NCBI RefSeq assembly: GCF_000012485.1
Contig: NC_007512.1
Span: forward strand, 1,963,501 to 2,027,500
Direction of reading: 5' to 3'
Source of the DNA: Pelodictyon luteolum DSM 273
GTDB lineage: Bacteria > Bacteroidota > Chlorobiia > Chlorobiales > Chlorobiaceae
DNA: 64,000 nucleotides
Below, in pieces: positions 18,705-27,827 of this stretch; the stretch's first letter is position 1; the number at the start of each line of letters is the position of its first letter. The notes beneath the pieces were generated by a model. That model ran no database searches, was not told the origin of the DNA, and worked only from the letters and a program-made list of their open reading frames with translations. The translations under genes were made by a program, and so were the position numbers.

Positions 18705-19592
18705 CTACTCTATGTTCTGGAGCTGCTCCCGGATTTTCTCGAGCTCCTCCTTGATATGGACAACTTTCTGGGAGATTTCCGCGCTCTGTGATTTTGATGC
18801 GATCGTATTTGCCTCGCGGAGCTGTTCCTGGAGAAGGAAGTTCAGTTTCCGTCCCGTTCCGCTCTCGTCGTTATGCATCTCCTCGAGGAAAAACTTGTTG
18901 TGGCTCCTGAACCGGGTCAGCTCTTCGGTAATGTCAAGCCGGTCGGCCGAGAGCACCAGCTCCATTTCAAGCCGGTCTCGGCTGTAGGCAATGTCCTTGC
19001 CGGCAACAGCTTCGACCTTCGCCGCGAGTTTTTTGCGGACCACCTCGAGATTGCCCCCGGCAAGGGTGCTGACAAGGGAGAGCGTGTCTTCAATTTCGGC
19101 TATCCTTTTGCCAAAATCCTGCAGCAGCTCTTCACCCTCCCGGCGGCGCATCTCCTTCAGGCGTTCGACAGCCTCCAGAACCAGGGGCTTTACCATCGGC
19201 CAGAGAACCTCGGTGTTGTCAAGCGGGGTGGTTCCGTTGTCGAAGACTTCAGGAAAACGGAGCAGATGCTCAAGGGTGACGGGAGAGTCGACGCCCGCGG
19301 CCTCACTGAGGCGGTCGAGAAGCGCCCGGCAGGCTTTAGCCTTTTCCGGGTTGACGCTCGCCGTTATCGGCTGATCGTCGTCCGACTGGACCTGCACATA
19401 TACGGAGATCTTGCCCCGCTGGAACCGCTGGCGTACCAGCTCACGGACTTCGAGTTCGTAGGAAAGGAGCTGACGGGGAAGCTTGACGCTGATTTCAGCA
19501 AACCGGTTGTTCACCGAACGAAGCTCGACAAGGGCTTTCACCCCGCCCGCCACCAACTCGGCACTGCCGTATCCGGTCATACTTTCTAGCAT
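18705..19592 (-). CDS. yicC: YicC-family endoribonuclease
   Basis: YicC proteins are oligomeric RNases linked to stationary-phase survival and small-RNA turnover. The 295-residue protein has the family opening MLESMTGYGSAEL, the segment ELRSVNNRFAEISVKLPRQL, and a C-terminal DUF1732-like part with SADRLDITEELTRFRSHNKF and TGRKLNFLLQEQLREANTIASKS. Those last elements are the most conserved stretch of the family. It is the first gene of a minus-strand run yicC-gmk-rpoZ-VOC. Confidence 0.93.
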   Translation of the reverse strand: MLESMTGYGSAELVAGGVKALVELRSVNNRFAEISVKLPRQLLSYELEVRELVRQRFQRGKISVYVQVQSDDDQPITASVNPEKAKACRALLDRLSEAAGVDSPVTLEHLLRFPEVFDNGTTPLDNTEVLWPMVKPLVLEAVERLKEMRRREGEELLQDFGKRIAEIEDTLSLVSTLAGGNLEVVRKKLAAKVEAVAGKDIAYSRDRLEMELVLSADRLDITEELTRFRSHNKFFLEEMHNDESGTGRKLNFLLQEQLREANTIASKSQSAEISQKVVHIKEELEKIREQLQNIE

Positions 19593-19648
19593 AATCCCAC
19601 CCGCGTCTTAAAGTTTTGCTGGTAACCGCCGTCCGTGTTGAAAGGCGC

Positions 19649-19677
19649 GCCCTGCAGGAAAGCGCACCCTGCAGGGC
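19649..19677 (-). terminator. Hairpin downstream of rpsO
   Basis: A perfect 10-bp inverted repeat GCCCTGCAGG/CCTGCAGGGC (19649-19658 with 19668-19677) lies about 43 nt past the rpsO stop codon on the minus strand. The following bases GCGCCTTTC give only a weak U tract. It probably separates rpsO from yicC. Confidence 0.6.
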
Positions 19678-19719
19678 CTGGCCGGCAGAAGCGCGCCCGT
19701 CCTGAGCCGGTCGGCCTGC

Positions 19720-19989
19720 TTACTTGCGAAGATCGAGGTCGGCGAGAACCTGGCGGTAACGCGCGATGTTGACCTGCTGGAGATACTTCAGGGCTTTCTT
19801 GCGCTTGCCGACGATCATCAGAAGGCCGCGGCGCGAGTGCTTGTCTTTCGGATGCTGCTGCAGGTGGCCGGTCAGCTCAGTGATCCTGCGGCTGAACAGG
19901 GCGACCTGTACTTCGGTCTTGCCGGTGTTCTTGTCGTTGCCGCCGAACTGCGTAATGACTGCTGCCTTGTGCTCTTTTGAAAGGGTCAT
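19720..19989 (-). CDS. rpsO: 30S ribosomal protein S15
   Basis: uS15 binds the central domain of 16S rRNA. The 89-residue product opens MTLSKEHKAAVITQFGGNDKNTG, then has TGKTEVQVALFSRRITELTGHLQ, HPKDKHSRRGLLMIVGKRKK and YLQQVNIARYRQVLADLDLRK, which are the diagnostic uS15 segments. Length is exact for the family. It follows ribF on the minus strand after 50 nt. Confidence 0.97.
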   Translation of the reverse strand: MTLSKEHKAAVITQFGGNDKNTGKTEVQVALFSRRITELTGHLQQHPKDKHSRRGLLMIVGKRKKALKYLQQVNIARYRQVLADLDLRK

Positions 19990-20039
19990 GTTCTCTTGCT
20001 GTTAGTATGGTAAATCGATTGACCTGCAATATAATATTC

Positions 20040-21002
20040 CTAACAATACAACTCCACCGTTTTTTTATCTTTTTCAAGCTGCTGGCGCAGCGCCTCAAGA
20101 GTCGGGAACTTCCGCTCCCTGCGGATGAAGTGAAGCAGATTGAAGGAGAGCTCCCTGCCGTATAGCGAACCCTCCCACCCGAGGATGTGTGCCTCCACCG
20201 ATGTCCTCCCGCCGTCTTCAACCGTCGGGCGGACGCCAACGTTCATCATCGCCATCCAGGATAAGCCGTCGATATTCGATTCGGCAACATAGACGCCGCT
20301 CTGCGGCAGCAGCTTGTGCGGGTCCGGAATATGGATGTTTACCGTAGGGAACCCGAGCCCCCTTCCGCGTCCGTCGCCCTCTACCACCGTGCCGGAAATG
20401 GTGTAGAACGAACCAAGGAATGCGTTGGCCTCTTCTATCCGCCCCAGGCCGAGAAGCTGGCGGATGCGGGTGCTGGAGAAATGCTCGTCGGCGATGCGTA
20501 CTTCGCTCTCCACGTCGACGGTGAACCCGAGTTCCAGGCCGAGCCGCCGGAGGTCATCTCCGCTGCCGCTCCGGTTCCGTCCGAACCCGTGGTCATAGCC
20601 GATGACAATGCTTTTGGCCCCGAGCAGCCCCACGAGCACGTTTTTGATGAACTCCTCTGAACTCTGCATGGCGAACTCGGGCGTGAAGCGGACGACGAAC
20701 AGCAGGTCGACGTCGGCAGAGCGGAGCAGTGTGATCTTTTCTTCAAGGGTGGTGAGCAGGCCGAGCGGCCCGGTCACTTCCCCCCCGAGCACCCGGCGGG
20801 GGTGCGGGTCAAAAGTCACCACGACACTCCGCAGAGCGCGCTGACGGGCAATCGAGACCATCCGGGAAATGATCTTCCGATGTCCGCGGTGCACGCCGTC
20901 AAACGCACCCACCGTCACGGCGGAAGCCACAACGGGAAACTCTTCCGGCTCTTCTGAGCGGAAGGGAAACACCCGGTTGCTGCGGTACTCAACGATCTGC
21001 AT
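20040..21002 (-). CDS. ribF: Bifunctional riboflavin kinase / FAD synthetase
   Basis: Converts riboflavin to FMN and then FAD. The N-terminal FAD-synthetase half has VTVGAFDGVHRGHRKIISRM (HxGH nucleotidyl-transfer loop) and a second region, SIVIGYDHGFGRNRSGSGDD, as well as the SSTRIRQLLGLG motif. The C-terminal kinase half has GRGRGLGFPTVNIHI and the segments MMNVGVRPTV and VEAHILGW with the catalytic Glu. The 320-residue length is standard. Its start overlaps the truB stop by 14 nt. Confidence 0.95.
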   Translation of the reverse strand: MQIVEYRSNRVFPFRSEEPEEFPVVASAVTVGAFDGVHRGHRKIISRMVSIARQRALRSVVVTFDPHPRRVLGGEVTGPLGLLTTLEEKITLLRSADVDLLFVVRFTPEFAMQSSEEFIKNVLVGLLGAKSIVIGYDHGFGRNRSGSGDDLRRLGLELGFTVDVESEVRIADEHFSSTRIRQLLGLGRIEEANAFLGSFYTISGTVVEGDGRGRGLGFPTVNIHIPDPHKLLPQSGVYVAESNIDGLSWMAMMNVGVRPTVEDGGRTSVEAHILGWEGSLYGRELSFNLLHFIRRERKFPTLEALRQQLEKDKKTVELYC

Positions 21003-21858
21003 GCTGGCGGCTGCGGTCTTCTCTGTTATTATCGGCTATTCTAGCTTCTTCTCTGTCATGCTCTGCATTACCCGCAGCACTGTCAAGCGCTCTGCTGCCC
21101 TCTCTTTCATGCTGCGCCAAAACACCACCCGGCTGCTGCTCATCCACCGCAATCTGGCTGAGGATGCGCGCCCTGGCATCCTCGACACTCATCGCATCCT
21201 CCACCCTGTACGGACCGACAGCCGTCCGCCGGAGACCGGCAAGGTATGCGCCGACGCCGAGCGCCATGCCGAGCTCATCGGCAATCACCCGGATATAGGA
21301 GCCTTTCGATACCAGGAGCCGGCAGTAGACGAGAGGGCCCTGCATATGGGTCACTTCGAACTGGTGAATCACGATCTCTTTGGCCTTCCGCTCCTTCACC
21401 TCTTCACCCTTCCGGGCCAGTGCGTAAAGGCGCTTGCCCTCATGCCAGGAAGCAGAGTGCATGGGCGGCTGCTGGAGGCGCGGGCCCACAAACGCCAGGG
21501 CGGCGGCGCGGACCATCGCAAGCGTGATGTGGCCGGCAGGGGTATGATCAGTCTCGGGGGTTTCAACATCGTGGCTTGCGGTCCGGGCACCAAGCTTGAT
21601 GACGGCAAGGTACTCCTTGTCGAGCCCTTCGAGCGAAGCAATCTCTTTGGTCTTTCTGCCGGTTGCAAGAATGAGGAGCCCAGTGGCCTTCGGGTCAAGC
21701 GTGCCTGAGTGGCCCACCTTCCGTTTCAGGCCGCCCCGCTTGTAGGTGTTGCGGATCTTGGCGACGACATCGAACGAGGTCCAGTCGAGCGGTTTATCAA
21801 GGAGCAGGAACTCCCCCGCTTCCGGGACCCCTTTCGTGCTGGTGTGTTCTGCTTCCAT
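20989..21858 (-). CDS. truB: tRNA pseudouridine(55) synthase
   Basis: Isomerises U55 in the T-loop of tRNAs. The 289-residue protein has LLLDKPLDWTSFDVVAKIR, the catalytic Asp loop VGHSGTLDPKATGLLILATG, the tyrosine-containing KEYLAVIKLGARTASHDVE, and SKGSYIRVIADELG. The last 50 or so residues are a charged, low-complexity tail rich in Arg, Asp, Glu and Gln rather than the PUA-like domain of long TruB proteins. This tail overlaps the ribF start. It lies downstream of rbfA, as in many bacteria. Confidence 0.94.
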   Translation of the reverse strand: MEAEHTSTKGVPEAGEFLLLDKPLDWTSFDVVAKIRNTYKRGGLKRKVGHSGTLDPKATGLLILATGRKTKEIASLEGLDKEYLAVIKLGARTASHDVETPETDHTPAGHITLAMVRAAALAFVGPRLQQPPMHSASWHEGKRLYALARKGEEVKERKAKEIVIHQFEVTHMQGPLVYCRLLVSKGSYIRVIADELGMALGVGAYLAGLRRTAVGPYRVEDAMSVEDARARILSQIAVDEQQPGGVLAQHEREGSRALDSAAGNAEHDREEARIADNNREDRSRQHADR

Positions 21859-21884
21859 TATCGGATTGCCCCCGAAGGGGGCCC

Positions 21885-22244
21885 TCAGGCGTTGTCCCCG
21901 TCGTCCTTGCGGACCGAGCGGAGCAGTTCCTCGATGCGGTTGGCCTGCTCGAAAAGCCGGTCCTCGAAAAACTCCAGTTCAGGGATGCGGCGGAACTGGT
22001 GGCGGATCCTGGTGGAAAGGATATGGCGGATGTTCTTGGTCTCATCCCGCAGGAACTCCATCGCAGCCGTCCGCTGTTCCTCCGACCCGATAATGGATAC
22101 ATAGGCCCGTGCCAGACCGAGGTCAGCGGTGACTTTCACATCAACCACGGTCAGCAGCGGTCCGCCGCGCGGATACTCCTTCTCAAGGATGGCTCCCAGC
22201 TCCTGCTGCAGGAGCGAAGCAACTTTCTCGGTTCGTCTCGACAT
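21885..22244 (-). CDS. rbfA: Ribosome-binding factor A
   Basis: RbfA is a KH-fold factor that matures the 30S subunit and assists cold growth. From ATG 22244 the product is 119 residues and opens MSRRTEKVASLLQQELGAIL. It contains VDVKVTADLGLARAYVSIIG and the terminal helices RIRHQFRRIPELEFFEDRLFE. The in-frame extension upstream of this ATG reads back into infB and is not natural. The position between infB (16 nt upstream) and truB (26 nt downstream) matches the conserved order. Confidence 0.95.
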   Translation of the reverse strand: MSRRTEKVASLLQQELGAILEKEYPRGGPLLTVVDVKVTADLGLARAYVSIIGSEEQRTAAMEFLRDETKNIRHILSTRIRHQFRRIPELEFFEDRLFEQANRIEELLRSVRKDDGDNA

Positions 22245-22260
22245 GCCGTACTGCTGCAGT

Positions 22261-25008
22261 TCAGAGTTTGCGTTTCTTCTCGACGATGCGGTAGGCTTCC
22301 ACCACGTCGCCGACCTTGATATCGTCATAGTTCTTAAGCCCCACGCCGCACTCATAGCCGGCATCGACCTCTTTCACGTCATCCTTGAAGCGCCGGAGCG
22401 TATCGAGCATGCCATCGTAAATCTGGACACCGTCGCGCAGCAGGCGTACCTTTGCGTCGCGAAGGATCTTGCCCTCGAGCACGTGGCAGCCGCCGACGTT
22501 GCCGACCTTCGGCACCCTGAACACCTGGCGGATTTCCAGCGAGCCGAGGCTCTCCTCGTGCAGTTCGGGGGAAAGCATGCCCTCGAGCGCCTTTTCGACA
22601 TCCTCGAGCACATGGTAGATGACACTGTAGAAGCGGACGTCAAGGTCCTCCTTCTCGGCCAGTTTCTTGGCGTTGACGTTCGGACGGACCCTGAAGCCGA
22701 TGATGATGGCGTCGGAGGCAGCTGCAAGCAGCACGTCGGTTTCGGTGATCTGGCCCACACCCTGGTGGATGATCTGTACCTTGACCTCCTCGTTCTGGAT
22801 CTTCATCAGCCCGTCTGCAAGTGCCTGGATGGAACCGTCGGTATCGGCCTTGATGATGACGCTGAGCTCCTTCATCAGACCCTCCTTGATCTGGCGGGCG
22901 ATGCTGTCGAGCTTCACGCGGGTGCTGCGGCGGAACTCATGCTCGCGGCGGATGATCTGGCGCTTCTGGGCAAGATCACGGGCCTCTTTGTCGGAAGCCA
23001 TCACCGTCAGCACGTCACCGGCCTGCGGCAGGTCCTCGAAGCCGAGCACACTTACCGGCTGCGAAGGACCGGCACTCGGGATGCGCTTGCCGCGCTCATC
23101 CATCAGCGCCCGGACCTTGCCCATGATGTTGCCGGCAACGAACGGGTCGCCGACCTTCAGGTATCCGCGCTGCACGAGCACCGCGGATATGACGCCCTTG
23201 CCCTTGTCAAGCTCACTCTCGACGATGACGCCGGTAGCGGGAACATCTTTCGAGAAGTTGCCCTTCAGTTCGCGCATTTCAGCCTCGGTAAGCACCTTCT
23301 CCATGAGCTCCTCGATGCCGAGGCCTTTCTTGGCTGAAATCTCCTGGCACTGGCTTTCGCCACCCCACTCCTCGACGAGCACGCCGGCCTCGGAGAGCTG
23401 GGTCTTGATCTTCTCTGGGTTGGCCTCCGGCTTGTCCATCTTGTTGATGGCCACCACAATCGGCACTCCTGCCGCCTTGGCATGGTTGATTGCCTCGATG
23501 GTCTGCGGCATGACGCTGTCATCTGCCGCCACAACGAGGATGACGATATCCGTCACCTGGGCGCCGCGGGCTCGCATGGCGGTAAAGGCTTCATGGCCCG
23601 GGGTGTCGAGGAAGGTGATCTTGCGTCCGTTCGATGCCGTGACTTCATAAGCCGCCACATGCTGGGTGATGCCGCCGGATTCACCGGCCACCACGTTGCT
23701 GTTGCGGATGTAGTCGAGCAGCGAGGTCTTTCCATGATCGACATGGCCCATGATGGTGACCACCGGGGGACGGGTCTCGAGATCCTCGTCACGGTCCACC
23801 ACCGCTTCGACAGCCGTGGCCTCGACTTCGGAGATGAACTCGGCCTCAAAACCAAACTCGAGCGCGATGAGCTCGATCGACTCTTTGTCAAGCCGCTGGT
23901 TGATGGTCACGAACTTGCCGAGAGCGAAACACTTCTGGATGATGTCCTTGGCCGTAACGCCCATCAGCTCCGCCAGCTCGTGCGGAGAAGCGTACTCGGT
24001 AACCCGCATGATCTGCTGTTCGGATTCGCGGAGCAGGTCTGCCTCCTCCTGCTCACGCTCACGCTCCATTTTGCGCTGCTTGCGGAACTTCGAGCGCGAG
24101 CCGGTGCCGGAGCTGTCGTCCATGCCACTGATGGTGGTACGGATGTTTGCCGAAATGACCTTGTCGTCAACGGCGGGTTTCTTTTTCTTCCCTTTCTTCT
24201 TGCCTACGCCGAACCCTTCCGGCTGCACACCGGCGACCGGTTTCTTCTTCGGCACACCGTCCTCATCGAGGGTGGTTGAGCTCGGGGTTTCGAACTCATC
24301 TTTGAGTGCGACGGCCTGTTCACGGAAATTCTTTTTCTTGCCCTTCTTCTTACGATCGGCCTCGCTCTGCATGTCGAGGGTGCCGAGCACCGTCAGACCG
24401 CCAATGTTCTTCGGTGCGTCGTATGATACAATCTGGTCGTTGGGAACGGCCTCCACGACCGCCACCACCTCAGGGGCCGGGGGCTCGGGAACGGGTTCAG
24501 GGACGGGTTCCGGGAGAGGAGCGGAAAGTGCTTCGGATACCGGTTCGGCGGCGGGTACACCAGCTGGTGCAACAGCAGGTGCGGACTCCGTTGCCGGAGC
24601 TGGCGTTTCGGGAGCAAGGGGAGAGGGCGCCTCTCCGGCAGCAACGGGGACCGGAGCCGGCTGTGCGGCGGCACGGACCGGGGGCTCATGTACCGGAGGG
24701 GCGGGGCTGGGGGTAAGGGTTTCACGGAGTATCTGCTCCTTCTCGACGGCGCGGCGGGACTGCTCCTCAAGGCGCGTCAGGCGGAGCTGTTTCTCGGCGC
24801 GGATCTTGCGGGTCTCATCGACCATCTTCTTCTCGTTGCTGAACTCAGCAAAAATCAGGCCGCGCATCTCCGAATCCACCATGGAGGATGTTGAAGCCAC
24901 CTTTGCCCCTCCCTCTTTGACGAAGCGCAGGACTTCCTGCGGGCTAACCTGCAGCTCTCTTGCTATGTCACTGATCCGGTATTTCTTGTCCATGTCCTCA
25001 ACGGCCAT
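22261..25008 (-). CDS. infB: Translation initiation factor IF-2
   Basis: IF-2 brings initiator tRNA to the 30S subunit and drives subunit joining with GTP. From ATG 25008 the protein is 915 aa. It opens MAVEDMDKKYRISDIARELQ, the N-terminal IF2-N domain, followed by a long low-complexity Ala/Pro/Glu-rich linker (about 95-200) and basic stretches (KKKGKKKNFRE). The G domain has G1 MGHVDHGKTSLLDYIRNS, G2 GGITQHVAAY, G3 DTPGHEAFTAMRARG and G4 VAINKMDKPEAN. Domains II-IV follow with a C-terminal IF2-C. It is between nusA and rbfA. Confidence 0.96.
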   Translation of the reverse strand: MAVEDMDKKYRISDIARELQVSPQEVLRFVKEGGAKVASTSSMVDSEMRGLIFAEFSNEKKMVDETRKIRAEKQLRLTRLEEQSRRAVEKEQILRETLTPSPAPPVHEPPVRAAAQPAPVPVAAGEAPSPLAPETPAPATESAPAVAPAGVPAAEPVSEALSAPLPEPVPEPVPEPPAPEVVAVVEAVPNDQIVSYDAPKNIGGLTVLGTLDMQSEADRKKKGKKKNFREQAVALKDEFETPSSTTLDEDGVPKKKPVAGVQPEGFGVGKKKGKKKKPAVDDKVISANIRTTISGMDDSSGTGSRSKFRKQRKMEREREQEEADLLRESEQQIMRVTEYASPHELAELMGVTAKDIIQKCFALGKFVTINQRLDKESIELIALEFGFEAEFISEVEATAVEAVVDRDEDLETRPPVVTIMGHVDHGKTSLLDYIRNSNVVAGESGGITQHVAAYEVTASNGRKITFLDTPGHEAFTAMRARGAQVTDIVILVVAADDSVMPQTIEAINHAKAAGVPIVVAINKMDKPEANPEKIKTQLSEAGVLVEEWGGESQCQEISAKKGLGIEELMEKVLTEAEMRELKGNFSKDVPATGVIVESELDKGKGVISAVLVQRGYLKVGDPFVAGNIMGKVRALMDERGKRIPSAGPSQPVSVLGFEDLPQAGDVLTVMASDKEARDLAQKRQIIRREHEFRRSTRVKLDSIARQIKEGLMKELSVIIKADTDGSIQALADGLMKIQNEEVKVQIIHQGVGQITETDVLLAAASDAIIIGFRVRPNVNAKKLAEKEDLDVRFYSVIYHVLEDVEKALEGMLSPELHEESLGSLEIRQVFRVPKVGNVGGCHVLEGKILRDAKVRLLRDGVQIYDGMLDTLRRFKDDVKEVDAGYECGVGLKNYDDIKVGDVVEAYRIVEKKRKL

Positions 25009-25078
25009 TACATCCTCCTCTGGATTAAAAAACTCTTTACTCTTTATCCGCCCCGACGCCGCCTGCCCCGCCGATTCA

Positions 25079-26740
25079 TCACTCCTCGTCGGGGGCCGTT
25101 TCGCCGGCGGACAGGGGGGCCTGAGCCTCATCCTCATCCACGGCTGCATCCGCTATCCCGCTGGCTTCAGGGTCAGCAGGAACCTCAGGGGCCGCATCTT
25201 CTCCACCTCTGTCGGACGCATCGAAAAACAACGGTTCGGGCTCCTTGAACAGATCCTCCAGATCCTCGTCCGAGAACTGCTCCTTCACGGTGCGGTAGAT
25301 CGTATCGGCAATCTTGTGCCAGTAGCGCTTTTCGTCATCGCTGATACGGCGTTCCCTCGGTTTGGCGGGACCGCGCATGCTCTTGCCGAACACGGTGACT
25401 TCTTCCTGTCGCTGCGGGCCGAGCAGTGCCTGCTCGATCTCCTCCACGCCGGCTTTCAGCGCTTTCTTGGCGGTATCGAGGCCGGCATCGAGCAGCTGGT
25501 AGATCATGTCGTCGCCAAACTCCTCGCGGAACTCGATGATGTCGATGTCGGTAGGATCCTCCATCGAACGGTCAATCACGTCGCGGTAGACATCGATCTC
25601 ATATCCGGTCAGTTTCTCGGCCAGATGGATGTTGTTGCCGTTCTTGCCGATCGCGTATTTGATCTGGTCGGGCTTCAGCATCACACGGGCCTTGCGGGTC
25701 TTCATGTCGGCATGTACCGTAAGCGGGTCGATCTTTGCCGGCTGCAGTGCACGTGAAATATAGACCTGCGGTTCGTCGCTGTAGTAGATGACGTCGATGT
25801 TCTCGTTGTTGAGTTCCTTGACGATGCTCTGGATGCGTTTTCCCCGGTAACCGACCGTGGCGCCGACAGGGTCGATGCGTGCGCTCGTCGATTCGACGGC
25901 GACTTTCGCCCGCTCGCCCGGCACGCGGGCGATGCCCTTGATGACGATGAGGCCGTCAAGGATTTCGGGGACTTCCTGTTCGAAGAGTTTGTAGAGAAAG
26001 CGGTCGTCGACACGCGATACGATGACCTTCATGCCGCCGTCCGCCTTCTCCTTCTCTTCCATCGTACCGTCATCGAGGCGTACCTTCACCCGCTCGCGCT
26101 CGATGTTCTTCACATAGAGCTTCATGCGGGGGGTACGGCGGGGGTTGTCCTTCTTCATCATCTCAGACTTCGGCAGCACCAGTTCGACCCGGTGGTCTTT
26201 CGATGTGTTGTAGGTGAAGATCACCTCATTCGAACGAACCTGGTATACCTCGGCAGCGATCACCTCGCCGACCTTCTCGAGGCACTCTTCATACACAACC
26301 ATACGCTCAAGGTCGCGCACCTTTTTCTGCACCGACTGCTTGATGATCTGGATGGACTTGCGCGTGAGGTAGTCGTCAAGCTTGATGGGACCCTCTTCAT
26401 AGTAATCACCGACTTCAAGCGATTCGTCGATCCTGCGGATCTCCTCGAGGCTGATTTCGATCGGTGCGATGTCCACCTCTTCGACGATCTTCTTCAGGAT
26501 ATAGACCTCGAAGTCGCCTCTCTCAGGGTTGATGAAGATGTTGGCCTCGACCTCCGGGTCGTAGTCCTTGCGGAGCTGCTTCTGGATGATATCCTTCAGA
26601 AGGTCGGCAATGTCCATTTTCACCGCAGCGCTCTCAACGCGCTTGTCGAGGAAAATCTTCGACTGCTCGATTTCACCGAACGCGCTAGCGATCTGTGCCT
26701 TCCTGTCAGCTCCTTCAGCTTTTACCTGCTTTCTGGCCAT
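25079..26740 (-). CDS. nusA: Transcription elongation/termination factor NusA
   Basis: NusA modulates pausing, termination and antitermination. The 553-residue protein has the N-terminal RNA polymerase-binding domain (1-135), an S1 domain around 140-200 (VGEVIAAEVYQVRSNEVIFTYN), and two KH domains (VAVESTSARIDPVGATVGYRGKR and then DQIKYAIGKNGNNIHLAEKL). After the KH part comes a polar tail of about 120 residues, very acidic at the end (ADAAVDEDEAQAPLSAGE), a feature of this group rather than the two acidic repeats of gamma-proteobacteria. It follows rimP by 38 nt. Confidence 0.96.
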   Translation of the reverse strand: MARKQVKAEGADRKAQIASAFGEIEQSKIFLDKRVESAAVKMDIADLLKDIIQKQLRKDYDPEVEANIFINPERGDFEVYILKKIVEEVDIAPIEISLEEIRRIDESLEVGDYYEEGPIKLDDYLTRKSIQIIKQSVQKKVRDLERMVVYEECLEKVGEVIAAEVYQVRSNEVIFTYNTSKDHRVELVLPKSEMMKKDNPRRTPRMKLYVKNIERERVKVRLDDGTMEEKEKADGGMKVIVSRVDDRFLYKLFEQEVPEILDGLIVIKGIARVPGERAKVAVESTSARIDPVGATVGYRGKRIQSIVKELNNENIDVIYYSDEPQVYISRALQPAKIDPLTVHADMKTRKARVMLKPDQIKYAIGKNGNNIHLAEKLTGYEIDVYRDVIDRSMEDPTDIDIIEFREEFGDDMIYQLLDAGLDTAKKALKAGVEEIEQALLGPQRQEEVTVFGKSMRGPAKPRERRISDDEKRYWHKIADTIYRTVKEQFSDEDLEDLFKEPEPLFFDASDRGGEDAAPEVPADPEASGIADAAVDEDEAQAPLSAGETAPDEE

Positions 26741-26778
26741 CTCATTCTATGATTGTGCATTTATAAAAAAAGACAAAC

Positions 26779-27309
26779 TCAAATTTCCGCTTCCGGAACC
26801 GCGCGGCTTACCGCATCGAGCTCCAGCGTCATATCTTCAGTCTCTTCCTGCCGTCCCTTCTTCTTTGCAGTCTGGGGCTTGAGGGTTATCGATCCGCCAC
26901 CTTCCGTGAGCGACACCGCCTGCAGGTGCCCCGCCACCTCATGCTCAACGCCTTCCGTGTCGCGGTACCACACCCTCAAAAGCCTGCCCACATGCCGGCC
27001 GTACTGACGCCGGAGCACGAGCGGTTCACCGAGGCCGGGAGAGCCGACCACAAGGTCGAAATCCTCGCCCATCGTTCCCGAGAGAGCCTCGTCCTCCTCC
27101 AGCCGTTCACGGATGCGCCGTGCAAAAAAAGAGCACTGGTCGATACGCACGCCGGAATCGGCGTCCAGAATAACCTCGATCTTGCGGTGCACCGCCGAGC
27201 CCTTGACCGTCATCGCGACGAGGTAGACGCCCTCGCCCTTTGTGCCGACGGAGTCCTCGAGTATGTTCTGGACGATTCCTTCGATATGACTGTCAATCGA
27301 GCCCTGCAT
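26779..27309 (-). CDS. rimP: Ribosome maturation factor RimP
   Basis: RimP helps assemble the head of the 30S subunit. From ATG 27309 it is 176 aa, starting MQGSIDSHIEGIVQNILEDS. The family pattern is seen in VYLVAMTVKGSAVHRKIEVILDADSGVRIDQC (RimP-N) and the segment FDLVVGSPGLGEPLVLRRQYGRHVGRLLRVWY (RimP-C). The genome order rimP-nusA-infB-rbfA-truB-ribF-rpsO is conserved in many bacteria. The short gap upstream (27310-27350) presumably holds the promoter for the whole unit, just after a terminator at 27347-27375. Confidence 0.93.
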   Translation of the reverse strand: MQGSIDSHIEGIVQNILEDSVGTKGEGVYLVAMTVKGSAVHRKIEVILDADSGVRIDQCSFFARRIRERLEEDEALSGTMGEDFDLVVGSPGLGEPLVLRRQYGRHVGRLLRVWYRDTEGVEHEVAGHLQAVSLTEGGGSITLKPQTAKKKGRQEETEDMTLELDAVSRAVPEAEI

Positions 27310-27346
27310 GGCAATAAAAATTGTGTTCGTGTGCCCTGAAATCGGG

Positions 27347-27375
27347 GAAAACAAAAAAGTGGGGATCCCCCACTT
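27347..27375 (-). terminator. Intrinsic terminator upstream of rimP
   Basis: An 8-bp perfect stem AAGTGGGG/CCCCACTT (27357-27364 with 27368-27375) is followed, on the minus strand, by a T-rich run (complement of the A-rich stretch at 27350-27358). It ends transcripts from the small membrane-protein gene at 27461 and insulates the rimP operon. Confidence 0.75.
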
Positions 27376-27460
27376 CACATAAGAAAAATTCCGGATCCTT
27401 CTTCCCCTCTTCAAACGCTGCACGCTAATGTACAAAAAAAGCCTGCAACAGTCAACAACA

Positions 27461-27679
27461 TTACGCGCCGCCCCTCTCTTCGTCCCGAAGCCTGCTCTCC
27501 ACCACCTCGAAATCAGCCTCCTCGGCCTCTTTCGGCCCCGGTGTGCGGCTCTTCGGCCCTAACGGTACGCGCCCTTCAGCCGCCCCCTGGAGAAAGGAGA
27601 CGAACGCGCTCCTCAGCACCCGCATGAGCAGGCGTCCGATGAGCCAGAGTACGACGAGAAAAAGGAAGAATTTCAACAT
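27461..27679 (-). CDS. Small membrane protein, DUF4834-like
   Basis: A 72-residue protein beginning MLKFFLFLVVLWLIGRLLMR, with one N-terminal transmembrane helix (about 3-20), then a polar, charged tail with many Glu, Arg and Pro residues. The layout resembles small proteins of Bacteroidota/Chlorobiota often classed as DUF4834; I did not test this. ATG 27679 is preferred to an in-frame TTG two codons upstream. The gene is followed by a good terminator and stands apart from the rimP operon. Function unknown. Confidence 0.55.
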   Translation of the reverse strand: MLKFFLFLVVLWLIGRLLMRVLRSAFVSFLQGAAEGRVPLGPKSRTPGPKEAEEADFEVVESRLRDEERGGA

Positions 27680-27827
27680 GTTCAACTATACAACACCGGA
27701 ACTCAAAAAAAAAATCCCGGGGCGGAATGCCTGAACCGCCCATGAGCACACAGGAATGATCTCTTGGAAAGGGCGCCAAAAAGATTTATACTTTTTAAAA
27801 GTACGAATAAGACAAAAAGTTGTCGCC

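Noticed and set aside
22129..23337. Plus-strand open frame of 402 codons overlapping rbfA and infB
   Set aside because: Antisense to two conserved genes, rich in His/Leu/Asp, no recognisable motif.
23750..25756. Long plus-strand open frame (668 codons) opposite infB/nusA
   Set aside because: It is a shadow of infB: low-complexity Ser/Arg-rich sequence, no domain resemblance, while the minus strand encodes an unambiguous IF-2.
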